Below are positions 43,394 through 50,672 of a DNA stretch of 50,968 nucleotides, in pieces. The translations under genes and the position numbers were made by a program. Numbering within the stretch: the stretch's first letter is position 1; the number at the start of each line of letters is the position of its first letter. The notes beneath the pieces are model-generated. The model made no database searches. It was given only the letters and a program-made list of their open reading frames with translations, and was not told the origin of the DNA. The stretch comes from Opitutaceae bacterium (GTDB lineage Bacteria; Verrucomicrobiota; Verrucomicrobiia; Opitutales; Opitutaceae): assembly GCA_019455245.1 (NCBI GenBank), contig JACFMR010000012.1:1-50968 (forward strand). Reading direction: 5' to 3'.

Positions 43394-44323
43394 TTGTTCA
43401 CCTCCAGTCAGTTGCGCCGATTGTTGACCGGGACCGTGGTGGTCGCGGCAGCCGGCGCTCTGTCGGCGCAAACAACCGCAAATGAAAGCGAGGGGACCGC
43501 GGGGATTGCGGCGGCCCAGCGCGAATTTCATGCGCTCCGCGCCGCCGAGAAGGTTCGCGGAGAAGAGCTGAAACTCCAGTTGCCGGACATCACCACGCCC
43601 AATCTGCAGCCGGCTGCACCGCCGTCACCCCTGTCCAGCCCGGAGCGCAACCAGCCGGGCAGGACGAAGGGCAGAAAGCAGAAATCCGACAACTGGCTGG
43701 TCGATGCGATGATGAAGGCGCCGGAGGATCCGGATGAGCCCAAGGCCTGGTCGGATGAGGACGATCCCGCCGAGCCGCAGGATCCGTTTGCGGAGCTGAT
43801 TGCCGAGACCTTGCGACCGGCCCCCAAGGCCGGGTCACAGCCAGAGGCAGGTGAGCGGGATGATGCCCGCGAAGCGCGCGTGATCGACGCGCCCAATCCC
43901 TTTGCAGCCTACATGTCCGCATGGATCAGTCCGCAGCATCGCGAGCTGTTGCTGCCGGCACGCCAAGCGGACGCACCGGCCGGCGCGCGCAATCTGACTC
44001 CGATCGGCAACGGCGGCTTCGTGGGCGGGACCAATGTGGGTTCACCGGCCACGGAGGAGACCGTTTCGGCTTGGCCTGGGGGGATGTCCACAGCTCCGTC
44101 GAACCGGGGCTTTGCCAATGAAGGCCAACCCAATCCGTTTTTGACCGGCGGAGAATTCAATCCGCCGGCGATGTTGCCGCCCATGCCGCAGGCGGACCCC
44201 AACCCCCCGGGATCGCCATTGCCACCGATCCCGGAAGTAGCGCGCCCCCGGAGCGAACCGCCGCCACCACTCGCCAAACCGGCCGATGACGCGAAGTATT
44301 TCCCGCAGCTGAAGCGTTTTTAG
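43394..44323 (+). CDS. Hypothetical secreted proline-rich protein
   Basis: Not recognised. 309 residues from a TTG at 43394, with a plausible signal peptide (LLTGTVVVAAAGALSA). The rest is predicted to be largely disordered. It is rich in Pro, Ala, Glu and Asp, with short repeated NPF-containing patches (DAPNPFAAYM, GQPNPFLTGG), a polyproline stretch and a C-terminal DAKYFPQLKRF. It sits 12 nt after the PilT-like gene and 46 nt before fabD. A pilus-related or cell-wall role is only a guess from position. Confidence 0.6.
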   Translation: MFTSSQLRRLLTGTVVVAAAGALSAQTTANESEGTAGIAAAQREFHALRAAEKVRGEELKLQLPDITTPNLQPAAPPSPLSSPERNQPGRTKGRKQKSDNWLVDAMMKAPEDPDEPKAWSDEDDPAEPQDPFAELIAETLRPAPKAGSQPEAGERDDAREARVIDAPNPFAAYMSAWISPQHRELLLPARQADAPAGARNLTPIGNGGFVGGTNVGSPATEETVSAWPGGMSTAPSNRGFANEGQPNPFLTGGEFNPPAMLPPMPQADPNPPGSPLPPIPEVARPRSEPPPPLAKPADDAKYFPQLKRF

Positions 44324-44369
44324 GGCTTGGTTTTTGACCCCGCGGGCGATTTTCTTGCCGGTTCTTACC

Positions 44370-45275
44370 ATGGCATTGGCACTTTTATTTTCCGGTCAGG
44401 GCGCCCAGAAAGTGGGCATGGGGCGCTCGCTCTACGAGCAGTCCGCGGCGGCACGGTCGGTTTTTGATGAAGCCGACCAGGTGCTGGGCTGGTCGCTGTC
44501 GCGGCTTTGCTTCGAGGGGCCCGAGCCCGAGCTGACCCAGACCAAGGTTTGCCAACCGGCACTTTACGTTCATGGCCTGGCCTTGGTGGCCGCCTTGCGC
44601 GAACAGGGGCGCCTGCCCGAGCCGGGATGCGCCCTCGGGCTCAGCCTCGGTGAACTCACGGCCTGCGCCTTTGCCGGGGTGTTTGATTTTGCGACAGGCC
44701 TGCGGGTGGTTGCCGAGCGTGGCCGGCTCATGCAGGTCGCGTGTGAAAACACCACCGGCGGCATGGCCGCGATCATGGGCGAGGAGCGTGCCGCGGTGCA
44801 GGCGCTGTGCGGGGAATTCGACATCGAGGCCGCCAATTTCAACGCCCCCGGCCAGATCATCGTTTCGGGCGAGAAATCGAAGGTGGAGGCGGCCGTGGCC
44901 GCCGCGCGAGGGCGCGGCATGCGCAAGGTCATCCCGCTCAATGTCGCCGGCGCCTACCACAGCCGGCTCATGGAACCCGCCCGCGCCGCCTTTGCCGATT
45001 GGTTGCAGTCCGTGTCTTTTGCGGCGCCGCGGTGCACGATTTTCACCAACACCACCGGCGGCGTTGTTTCCGATCCGGCGGACATCAAGGCGGCGCTGAT
45101 CAGGCAGATCGTTTCGCCGGTGCTGTGGGAGGACTGCATGCGTCAGGCCGCCGCCGCCGGCGCCACCGAATTCTGGGAGCTCGGCCCCGGCGGAATCCTT
45201 GCCGGCCTGGCCCGGCGCACCGACAAAAACTGGGCGGTGAAAAGTTACGCCGAATACGCCGACCTGGCGAACTGA
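44370..45275 (+). CDS. fabD: Malonyl-CoA:ACP transacylase
   Basis: Loads malonyl groups on acyl carrier protein for fatty acid synthesis. 301 residues. MALALLFSGQGAQKVGMGRS start, nucleophile S92 in GLSLGELTACA, and catalytic H197 in AGAYHSRLM; GNFNAPGQIVISG-type segment present as NFNAPGQIIVSG. The usual GHSLGE reads GLSLGE, so the residue before the serine is Leu instead of His. The start is the ATG at 44370 with TTG at 44334 rejected. Followed 7 nt later by lepA. Confidence 0.95.
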   Translation: MALALLFSGQGAQKVGMGRSLYEQSAAARSVFDEADQVLGWSLSRLCFEGPEPELTQTKVCQPALYVHGLALVAALREQGRLPEPGCALGLSLGELTACAFAGVFDFATGLRVVAERGRLMQVACENTTGGMAAIMGEERAAVQALCGEFDIEAANFNAPGQIIVSGEKSKVEAAVAAARGRGMRKVIPLNVAGAYHSRLMEPARAAFADWLQSVSFAAPRCTIFTNTTGGVVSDPADIKAALIRQIVSPVLWEDCMRQAAAAGATEFWELGPGGILAGLARRTDKNWAVKSYAEYADLAN

Positions 45276-45282
45276 GGCCCGT

Positions 45283-47079
45283 ATGGACGTTTCCCTGACC
45301 CGCAATTTCTGCATCATTGCCCACGTCGACCACGGCAAGACCACGCTGTCCGACCGGCTGCTGGAGTACACCAACACCGTCGCGCAACGTGTGCTGACGG
45401 ACCAGCATCTCGACTCGATGGACCTCGAGAAGGAACGGGGCATCACCATCAAGTCGCATCCCGTGACCATGGTTTACCCGGCCAAGGACGGAAAGGTTTA
45501 CAAACTGAACCTCATGGACACGCCCGGCCACGTGGACTTCTCCTACGAGGTTTCACGCAGCCTTGCGGCCTGCGAGGGCGCCGTTTTGTTGATCGATGCG
45601 GCCCAGGGCGTCGAGGCCCAGACGGTGGCCAACGCCCACCTGGCTTTCAGCCAGCACCTCAAGGTCATTCCGGTCATCAACAAGATCGACCTGCCCAGCG
45701 CCAACCTCGAGCTCTGCCTGCATCAGTTGGAAGACATCCTGACCATTCCGGCCGAGGAAGCCATCCTCGCCAGCGGCAAATCCGGCATCGGCATCGAGGA
45801 CATTCTTGAAGCGGTCATCGCGCGGGTGCCGCCGCCGCGCTGGACCGAACATCCGCACACGCGCGCCCTCGTGTTTGATTCGATTTACGATTCCTATCGC
45901 GGGGTGATCGCCTACGTGCGGGTGTTCTCCGGCTCCATCCGGCCCGGCGACACCATGCTCCTGATGAGCAACGGCATCAAATCCGACGTCAAGGAGGTCG
46001 GCATTTTCACGCCGAAGATGATGAAGAGCGATTCGCTCGACGCCGGCGACGTCGGCTACCTTGTTTCCAACATCAAGGACACCTCCGACATCAAGACCGG
46101 TGACACCATCACGCTCGGGGCCCGGCCCGCCACCGAGATGCTGCCCGGCTACAAGGAGGTGCGGCCGATGGTTTTTTGCGGCCTGTATCCCGTCGAGAGT
46201 TCCGATTACGAAAAGCTCAAGGCCGCGATGGGGCGCCTGCGGCTCAATGACGCCGCGTTTGTCTATTCGTCAGAAAGTTCCGTGGCCCTCGGCTTCGGCT
46301 TCCGTTGCGGTTTTCTCGGGCTCCTGCACATGGAGATCATCCAGGAGCGCATCCGTCGCGAGCACGATGTGAACATCATTTCCACCTATCCGAGCGTGAT
46401 CTACCACGTGGTCAAATACGGCGGCGAAATCCAGGAGGTCGACAACCCGGTCAACCTGCCTGATCCCGGCACGATCGATGAGATTCGCGAGCCGACGATC
46501 ACCGCGTCCATCCACATACCCAACGACACGATGGGCGACATCTTTGCCCTGGTGATGGAAAAGCGCGGTTCCATCGACCACACCGACACGCTCGATGCCA
46601 ACCGCGTGATGCTCACCTGCACGCTGCCGCTGAACGAAATCCTGGTGGATTTCAACGACCGGCTGAAAAGCATCACGCACGGCTACGGTTCGATGGATTA
46701 CGAGCTGGGCGAGTACCGCACGTCCGACCTCGTCAAGATGGAGATTCTCATCAACGGCGACCCGATCGACGCCTTCGCCTCCATCGTGCACCGCGACAAG
46801 GCCGAGGGGAAGGGCCGTGAACTTTGCGAAAAGCTCGCCGAGATCATCCCGCCGCAGATGTTCAAGGTCGCCATCCAGGCCGCCATCGGCGGCAAGATCA
46901 TCGCCCGCGACAACGTCCGCGAAATGCGCAAGGACGTCACCTCAAAGTGCTATGGCGGCGACATCTCCCGCAAGCGCAAGCTCCTCGACAAGCAGAAGGA
47001 GGGCAAAAAGAAGATGAAACAATTCGGCCGGGTTTCCATCCCATCTGATGCCTTCATCAAGGTGCTGAAAACCAACTGA
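45283..47079 (+). CDS. lepA: Elongation factor 4 (LepA)
   Basis: Ribosome-associated translational GTPase, 598 residues, normal length. G1 IIAHVDHGKTTLSDRLLEYT, G2 ERGITIKSHPVTM, G3 DTPGHVDFSYEVSR, G4 NKIDLPSANLE. The LepA-specific C-terminal domain is complete with RDNVREMRKDVTSKCYGGDI and SRKRKLLDKQKEGKKKMKQF. The start is the ATG at 45283. It forms a lepA-lepB pair, with lepB starting 17 nt downstream. Confidence 0.98.
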   Translation: MDVSLTRNFCIIAHVDHGKTTLSDRLLEYTNTVAQRVLTDQHLDSMDLEKERGITIKSHPVTMVYPAKDGKVYKLNLMDTPGHVDFSYEVSRSLAACEGAVLLIDAAQGVEAQTVANAHLAFSQHLKVIPVINKIDLPSANLELCLHQLEDILTIPAEEAILASGKSGIGIEDILEAVIARVPPPRWTEHPHTRALVFDSIYDSYRGVIAYVRVFSGSIRPGDTMLLMSNGIKSDVKEVGIFTPKMMKSDSLDAGDVGYLVSNIKDTSDIKTGDTITLGARPATEMLPGYKEVRPMVFCGLYPVESSDYEKLKAAMGRLRLNDAAFVYSSESSVALGFGFRCGFLGLLHMEIIQERIRREHDVNIISTYPSVIYHVVKYGGEIQEVDNPVNLPDPGTIDEIREPTITASIHIPNDTMGDIFALVMEKRGSIDHTDTLDANRVMLTCTLPLNEILVDFNDRLKSITHGYGSMDYELGEYRTSDLVKMEILINGDPIDAFASIVHRDKAEGKGRELCEKLAEIIPPQMFKVAIQAAIGGKIIARDNVREMRKDVTSKCYGGDISRKRKLLDKQKEGKKKMKQFGRVSIPSDAFIKVLKTN

Positions 47080-47096
47080 CCGACCTATACACGCCT

Positions 47097-48458
47097 GTGT
47101 CATCCGTTATCGATGTTCTCACTTGGCCCTTTGTTGCTCCCGTTCGTTGGTGTCTCCGCCAATTTTCGGCCGAGGAAAAAATGCGCGCCAATGCCCGGCA
47201 GTGGCTGGAACTCGCCGACAAGGTCTATCATTACCGCCGCGACCGCTTGAGTGCGGCCGAGTTGCAGGATTTGCAGACGCAAACCTCGGCCTTGCACCGA
47301 CTCGTGCGCGCCAAGGCCGAGCGGATGAAAATCAAGCTCGCCGTGGAAGGTCTGGAGGAAGTGCTCCGCCGGCTCGGCGGCACGCATTACCCGAAGAGCT
47401 CACTGGTCGAAAACGTTGAGTTCTTCCTCGTCGCCGCCATCGTCATCCTCGGTTTCCGCACGTATTTCATCCAGCCGTTCAAGATTCCGACCAATTCGAT
47501 GTGGCCCAGCTACTACGGGATGACGGCCGAGGTCTTGCCGCCGGACGCACCCGCGCCGGGGCCGATCGAGCGCACCTTCCGGCTGCTGGCTCTCGGGGCC
47601 CGTCGCCACGAGGTCACCGCGCCCCGATCCGGTCAGGTTTCGGCGGAGTTTTTCGAAAACGGCTCGCTCGCATACACGTTGAAATCCGGCCGCAAGTGGT
47701 TCGTCCTGCCGGCGACCGTCAAGGAATACACGTTTTACGTGGACGGCGAACCGGCCAGCCTGACGGTGCCGCTCGATTTTCACGATGTGGACCGTGCCGT
47801 CTGGGAGACCTATTTCGGCAATCAGGAGGGCTTTCTCAACCACATGCAACGGCAGGCCCGCAACGGACAGTCGTTGCAGCGCCGCGTGCTCGAACTCGAT
47901 CCGGCCAACGGCAGCACGCGCCGGGTCGTGCGCGTGCCCTTGAACCGGCAGGTGACCGCCGGCGAACCGTTGCTGCGTTTCGACCTGCTGACCGGCGACC
48001 AGCTGTTCGTGGACCGCATGAGCTATCATTTTGTCCGGCCGGCGGTCGGGCAGGGGTTTGTCTTTCGCACCGGGCAGATAGACAGTCCCTTCATGACCAA
48101 TCCCACGACCGGCCGGCCGCTGGACGAATATTACATCAAGCGTCTGGTCGGACTGCCCGGCGACAAACTGGCGATTCAGGACTACACGCTTTACCGCAAT
48201 GGCCGGCCGATCACCGGCTCGCCGGCCTTCGACAAGAACGCCCGCCGGTTGGATCGTTTCGTCGGTTATCGCAACGAACAGGCGCTCGGCGTCGGCCAGA
48301 CCATGTCCGTGCCGGCCGATCACTTCATGGTTTTGGGCGATAACTCCGCCAACAGCCAGGACAGCCGTTATTGGGGCCATGTCCCGGCCAAGAGCGTTAT
48401 CGGCAAGCCGTTCCTGATTTACTATCCGTTCACTAAGCGTTGGGGTCCCGCGCGTTGA
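47097..48458 (+). CDS. lepB: Signal peptidase I with N-terminal extension and large insertion
   Basis: Membrane serine/lysine protease that cleaves Sec and Tat signal peptides. 453 residues, far longer than the usual 200-320. A helical cytoplasmic extension (1-105) includes a charged coiled region. One membrane helix follows (about 107-122). The catalytic serine S134 is in FKIPTNSMWPSYYG and the general base K348 in IKRLVGLPGD. Between them residues 141-299 form an extra domain not seen in E. coli LepB. The MVLGDNSANSQDSRYWGHVP box is intact near the end. The start is GTG at 47097. It follows lepA, as in many bacteria. Confidence 0.93.
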   Translation: MSSVIDVLTWPFVAPVRWCLRQFSAEEKMRANARQWLELADKVYHYRRDRLSAAELQDLQTQTSALHRLVRAKAERMKIKLAVEGLEEVLRRLGGTHYPKSSLVENVEFFLVAAIVILGFRTYFIQPFKIPTNSMWPSYYGMTAEVLPPDAPAPGPIERTFRLLALGARRHEVTAPRSGQVSAEFFENGSLAYTLKSGRKWFVLPATVKEYTFYVDGEPASLTVPLDFHDVDRAVWETYFGNQEGFLNHMQRQARNGQSLQRRVLELDPANGSTRRVVRVPLNRQVTAGEPLLRFDLLTGDQLFVDRMSYHFVRPAVGQGFVFRTGQIDSPFMTNPTTGRPLDEYYIKRLVGLPGDKLAIQDYTLYRNGRPITGSPAFDKNARRLDRFVGYRNEQALGVGQTMSVPADHFMVLGDNSANSQDSRYWGHVPAKSVIGKPFLIYYPFTKRWGPAR

Positions 48459-48492
48459 TACGCGTAAGACGCACAATAAACATGTGTATCAA
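48455..48492. repeat. Inverted repeat at the border of the accessory stretch
   Basis: TTGATAC (48455-48461) and GTATCAA (48486-48492), near-palindromic for 9 bp with one mismatch, spaced by 24 nt. It overlaps the lepB stop and lies between convergent genes. A weak terminator or recombination-site remnant is possible; no direct-repeat partner is seen. Confidence 0.35.
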
Positions 48493-48508
48493 TAATCAGG
48501 ACAAAGAC

Positions 48509-48718
48509 TTAGGAGGATTTTGAGGGTCGTTTAGGGTATTTGTTCAGGGTTGCGAGCGCTTCCCATACTTTTTCGGGGGGCAGCGCGGAAAGGGCGGTCA
48601 GGTAAATGGCGCAAAGGGCGTTGCTCGTGTGGAATCCGAGGGCCAGGCGCTGCGCTTCCAGGGCGCGTTCAGTGTCGGGGGTCAGCAGGACCTTGTACTG
48701 TGATTGACCTTCTCTCAT
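48509..48718 (-). CDS. Hypothetical small protein, third of an overlapping trio
   Basis: Not recognised. 69 residues from the ATG at 48718, which overlaps the upstream stop by 4 nt (ATGA). QYKVLLTPDTERALEAQRLA suggests a short strand followed by helices, loosely like a ribbon-helix-helix or antitoxin-like protein. The C-terminus is basic (KYPKRPSKSS). A GTG at 48730 is an alternative start. Confidence 0.55.
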   Translation of the reverse strand: MREGQSQYKVLLTPDTERALEAQRLALGFHTSNALCAIYLTALSALPPEKVWEALATLNKYPKRPSKSS

Positions 48719-49095
48719 ACGCGGTGCCACTCCCAGCCGAGGAAATCAGACAGATACTCCCAATTCCATTTCGTGAAAGCGGCCCGCTCCGGGCCGGAAC
48801 GGCGACGGGACGCGCGGAAAAACGGGGTCAGCCCCACGGTGCGGAGCATCGTTTCGAGGGCGGCAACGCCGGCCTCGCTGACAAAGTGGTTGCCTTGGTA
48901 GATCGAGAGCAGCAACGGCTCCGAAGATGAGTATTCGGCCAGATCTTCCAGGCGGGCCATCAGCGCGCGGCTGTCGGCGAAGATTTCCCGGCCGCGCAGG
49001 CGCGTGACCAGGACAACGGGTTGGGGCAAGGCGTAGTACCGCGGCACGCGGACCGAGAGGCCGGGAACTGGCGTCTGGATCGTGACGTTAACCAT
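48715..49095 (-). CDS. Hypothetical protein, second of an overlapping trio
   Basis: Not recognised. 126 residues, starting at the ATG at 49095. The N-terminus is beta-rich (VNVTIQTPVPGLSVRVPRYY), followed by mixed helices and a Trp-rich C-terminus (FTKWNWEYLSDFLGWEWHRV). No signal peptide or membrane helix. It overlaps both neighbours (8 nt upstream, 4 nt downstream), so it is translated as part of one operon. The compact gene packing is phage-like. Confidence 0.6.
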   Translation of the reverse strand: MVNVTIQTPVPGLSVRVPRYYALPQPVVLVTRLRGREIFADSRALMARLEDLAEYSSSEPLLLSIYQGNHFVSEAGVAALETMLRTVGLTPFFRASRRRSGPERAAFTKWNWEYLSDFLGWEWHRV

Positions 49096-49333
49096 TACCG
49101 TGGGTTCGCTCCTTGGCTCCGGTGAACACCACGACTGCGCGGTTGCGCTCTAGCTGAAGCTGCGACGATAGAATATCGCACTTTGTCTCTAATGTTTGGA
49201 TTGCGGCACGCCTGCTATCTTTTCGCAGGCGTGACCATCCATAGGAAAAGATCACAAATGAACAGCTGAGGCCAATGAGCGAAAGAGCTGTGACGAACAT
49301 AAGCCAACAAGCGGCTTCGAGGGTAGAGTACAT
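49088..49333 (-). CDS. Small single-pass membrane protein, first of the trio
   Basis: 81 residues from the ATG at 49333. One strong membrane helix near the N-terminus (CWLMFVTALSLIGLSCSFVI), then a basic stretch (YGWSRLRKDSRRAAIQ) and a helix likely to form a coiled coil (TLETKCDILSSQLQLERN). The orientation is probably N-out or N-in with a cytoplasmic coil. A GTG at 49360 would add 9 residues. This layout resembles phage spanin- or holin-associated small proteins, but no family is recognised. Confidence 0.55.
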   Translation of the reverse strand: MYSTLEAACWLMFVTALSLIGLSCSFVIFSYGWSRLRKDSRRAAIQTLETKCDILSSQLQLERNRAVVVFTGAKERTHGNG

Positions 49334-49414
49334 AGGTTGAAGCGGTGTTTGGGCCGCCACGGCCGCGCCGTATGGGCTTCAAACCAACGGGCTACGGCCG
49401 GGCGGTAAGTGCAC

Positions 49415-49431
49415 GGATACTTTAAGTATCC
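49415..49431. promoter_or_regulatory. Palindromic operator candidate 1
   Basis: GGATACTT-T-AAGTATCC, perfect 8-bp arms around one base, 19 nt before the start of the RHH-like gene and between it and the divergent trio. The size and symmetry fit a dimeric repressor site. Confidence 0.6.
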
Positions 49432-49432
49432 C

Positions 49433-49448
49433 TTTGGTCAAGACCAAA
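49433..49448. promoter_or_regulatory. Palindromic operator candidate 2
   Basis: TTTGGTC-AA-GACCAAA, perfect 7-bp arms, ending 1 nt before the ATG of the RHH-like gene. It occupies the place of a ribosome-binding site, so it could act on DNA as an operator or in mRNA as a hairpin. Confidence 0.6.
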
Positions 49449-49449
49449 T

Positions 49450-49818
49450 ATGGTCATCATCTCCAACATGCCCGACGACGCTCAGGATTTTACTCAGCAG
49501 GTTAACGTGAAAATGTCGGTCGAATTGAAATTGAAACTAAGCAAGTTTCACCGACGCCATAAAATTGCACCGACAGACCTACTTCGCGGATTAGCTGAGG
49601 CAGCGGTCGATTTCTCGGAAAAGCATGGGCACTTCTCTTTTCCGCTGGCGATTATACCAGCCCACAACGTCAGCAAGGCAATGAACCCACAGTACGTCGA
49701 AGCGCGAAATAAGGGCATTACCACCACCAACGGACAGGCCGCACCCGACACGACCCAGAAACCCAAAATCCGGACGCAGCGGAAAACCACCTTCAGTAAG
49801 CGATCCAAAGCGGCGTGA
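49450..49818 (+). CDS. Ribbon-helix-helix-like DNA-binding protein candidate
   Basis: 122 residues, base composition more AT-rich than the core genes. Residues 17-54 (VNVKMSVELKLKLSKFHRRH then IAPTDLLRGLAEAAVDF) have the strand-helix-helix pattern of Arc/MetJ-type repressors. The C-terminal 40 residues are basic and disordered (KIRTQRKTTFSKRSKAA). Two perfect inverted repeats lie just before its ATG at 49450, which fits an autoregulated repressor. It is divergent from the three-gene operon at 48509-49333. The RHH call is by eye. Confidence 0.6.
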   Translation: MVIISNMPDDAQDFTQQVNVKMSVELKLKLSKFHRRHKIAPTDLLRGLAEAAVDFSEKHGHFSFPLAIIPAHNVSKAMNPQYVEARNKGITTTNGQAAPDTTQKPKIRTQRKTTFSKRSKAA

Positions 49819-49852
49819 TTCTTACATTTCCCTCTGGGAATCGGCTTACCCC

Positions 49853-50101
49853 ATGAATCTTTTTCCTGACCGACTCCAATTCGACACGGGAGATGTTCTT
49901 TTATTTGCAGGGGCAATCATCGTCGCTCTGTTCGGAGCAGTATTCCAACTTCGCGGCGAGGTGAAGGGCAGTGACCTTAAGGCCAAAGTTGCAGAACTGG
50001 AAAACCGACTGAGACAGATCGAGATCAACCAGGCCAAACGCCCGCCCAACACCCAAGGCAACGCACCAGACGAAAATGGGAATGTGCCGCCAGCCGCCTA
50101 A
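49853..50101 (+). CDS. Small membrane protein with coiled coil
   Basis: Not recognised. 82 residues: membrane helix at about 14-32 (DVLLFAGAIIVALFGAVFQL), a heptad-patterned helix (LKAKVAELENRLRQIEINQA), then a Pro/Asn-rich disordered tail. It lies 34 nt downstream of the RHH-like gene, same strand and similar base composition, and may be cotranscribed. It has the same membrane-plus-coil layout as the gene at 49088. Confidence 0.6.
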   Translation: MNLFPDRLQFDTGDVLLFAGAIIVALFGAVFQLRGEVKGSDLKAKVAELENRLRQIEINQAKRPPNTQGNAPDENGNVPPAA

Positions 50102-50130
50102 CCCATCACGTCACGTAGGGCATACGCAGC

Positions 50131-50409
50131 TCAATCGTACACGTTGGAGCGGTGGCCAACGGCGATGATGACGACAATCACGCGGGCATCTTCCAGGCGG
50201 CAGAGGATGCGGAAATCCTCGACGCGGTAGCGCCAAAGGCCTTTGAGCGCACCGCGCAGGGGTTTGCCAAAGGCGCGCGGATCGGCGGTGCCTTTGATCC
50301 GTTTGTCCAGAAATGCTTTGATCTTGGCCGCGCCGGATGGGCCGATTTTCAACAGGTCGCGTTGGGCGCCGGGCTCGAATTTATAGTCCCAGGGATTTCC
50401 AGACTTCAT
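50131..50409 (-). CDS. RelE/ParE-family toxin
   Basis: mRNA interferase-like toxin of a type II toxin-antitoxin pair, 92 residues. KFEPGAQRDLLKIGPSGAAK, LRGALKGLWRYRVEDFRILC and a VVIIAVGHRSNVYD C-terminus match the RelE fold with the usual basic and aromatic active-site residues. The ATG at 50409 lies inside the antitoxin gene (29-bp overlap), the standard antitoxin-first order with coupling. Confidence 0.9.
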   Translation of the reverse strand: MKSGNPWDYKFEPGAQRDLLKIGPSGAAKIKAFLDKRIKGTADPRAFGKPLRGALKGLWRYRVEDFRILCRLEDARVIVVIIAVGHRSNVYD

Positions 50410-50668
50410 CAGGGGAAAGCAATTTCGTGCGCCCCGCATCCAGATCGGCGCAGCGCTTCACGGCGATGGCGTAATCCGCCTTGTCCTCGGCGCGGCGACG
50501 GCGGGCAGCGGCGGCCCGGGCGCGGCGGAGGGTTTCGGAACGGGTGAGTTTGCGCGTGTCTGAAGCCATGCGGGCAGAGTGAGCGCGGTTTTGCAGGGTT
50601 GACAAGCCGAAGATCAGGCCCAGCCCGGCCACGGTCCACCAAAACGGACTTTTGAGGGCAGGGGGCAT
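50381..50668 (-). CDS. RelB-like antitoxin, possibly with N-terminal membrane helix
   Basis: 95 residues from the ATG at 50668. The C-terminal half (CADLDAGRTKLLSPDEVWKS) is the toxin-wrapping segment of RelB/StbD antitoxins. The middle is a very Arg/Ala-rich helix. The first 33 residues contain a hydrophobic stretch (FWWTVAGLGLIFGLSTL) that looks like a membrane helix, unusual for an antitoxin. The ATG at 50569 would give a plain 62-residue antitoxin. The longer start sits 4 nt after the upstream stop, so both are possible. Confidence 0.7.
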   Translation of the reverse strand: MPPALKSPFWWTVAGLGLIFGLSTLQNRAHSARMASDTRKLTRSETLRRARAAAARRRRAEDKADYAIAVKRCADLDAGRTKLLSPDEVWKSLGL

Positions 50669-50672
50669 GGGG

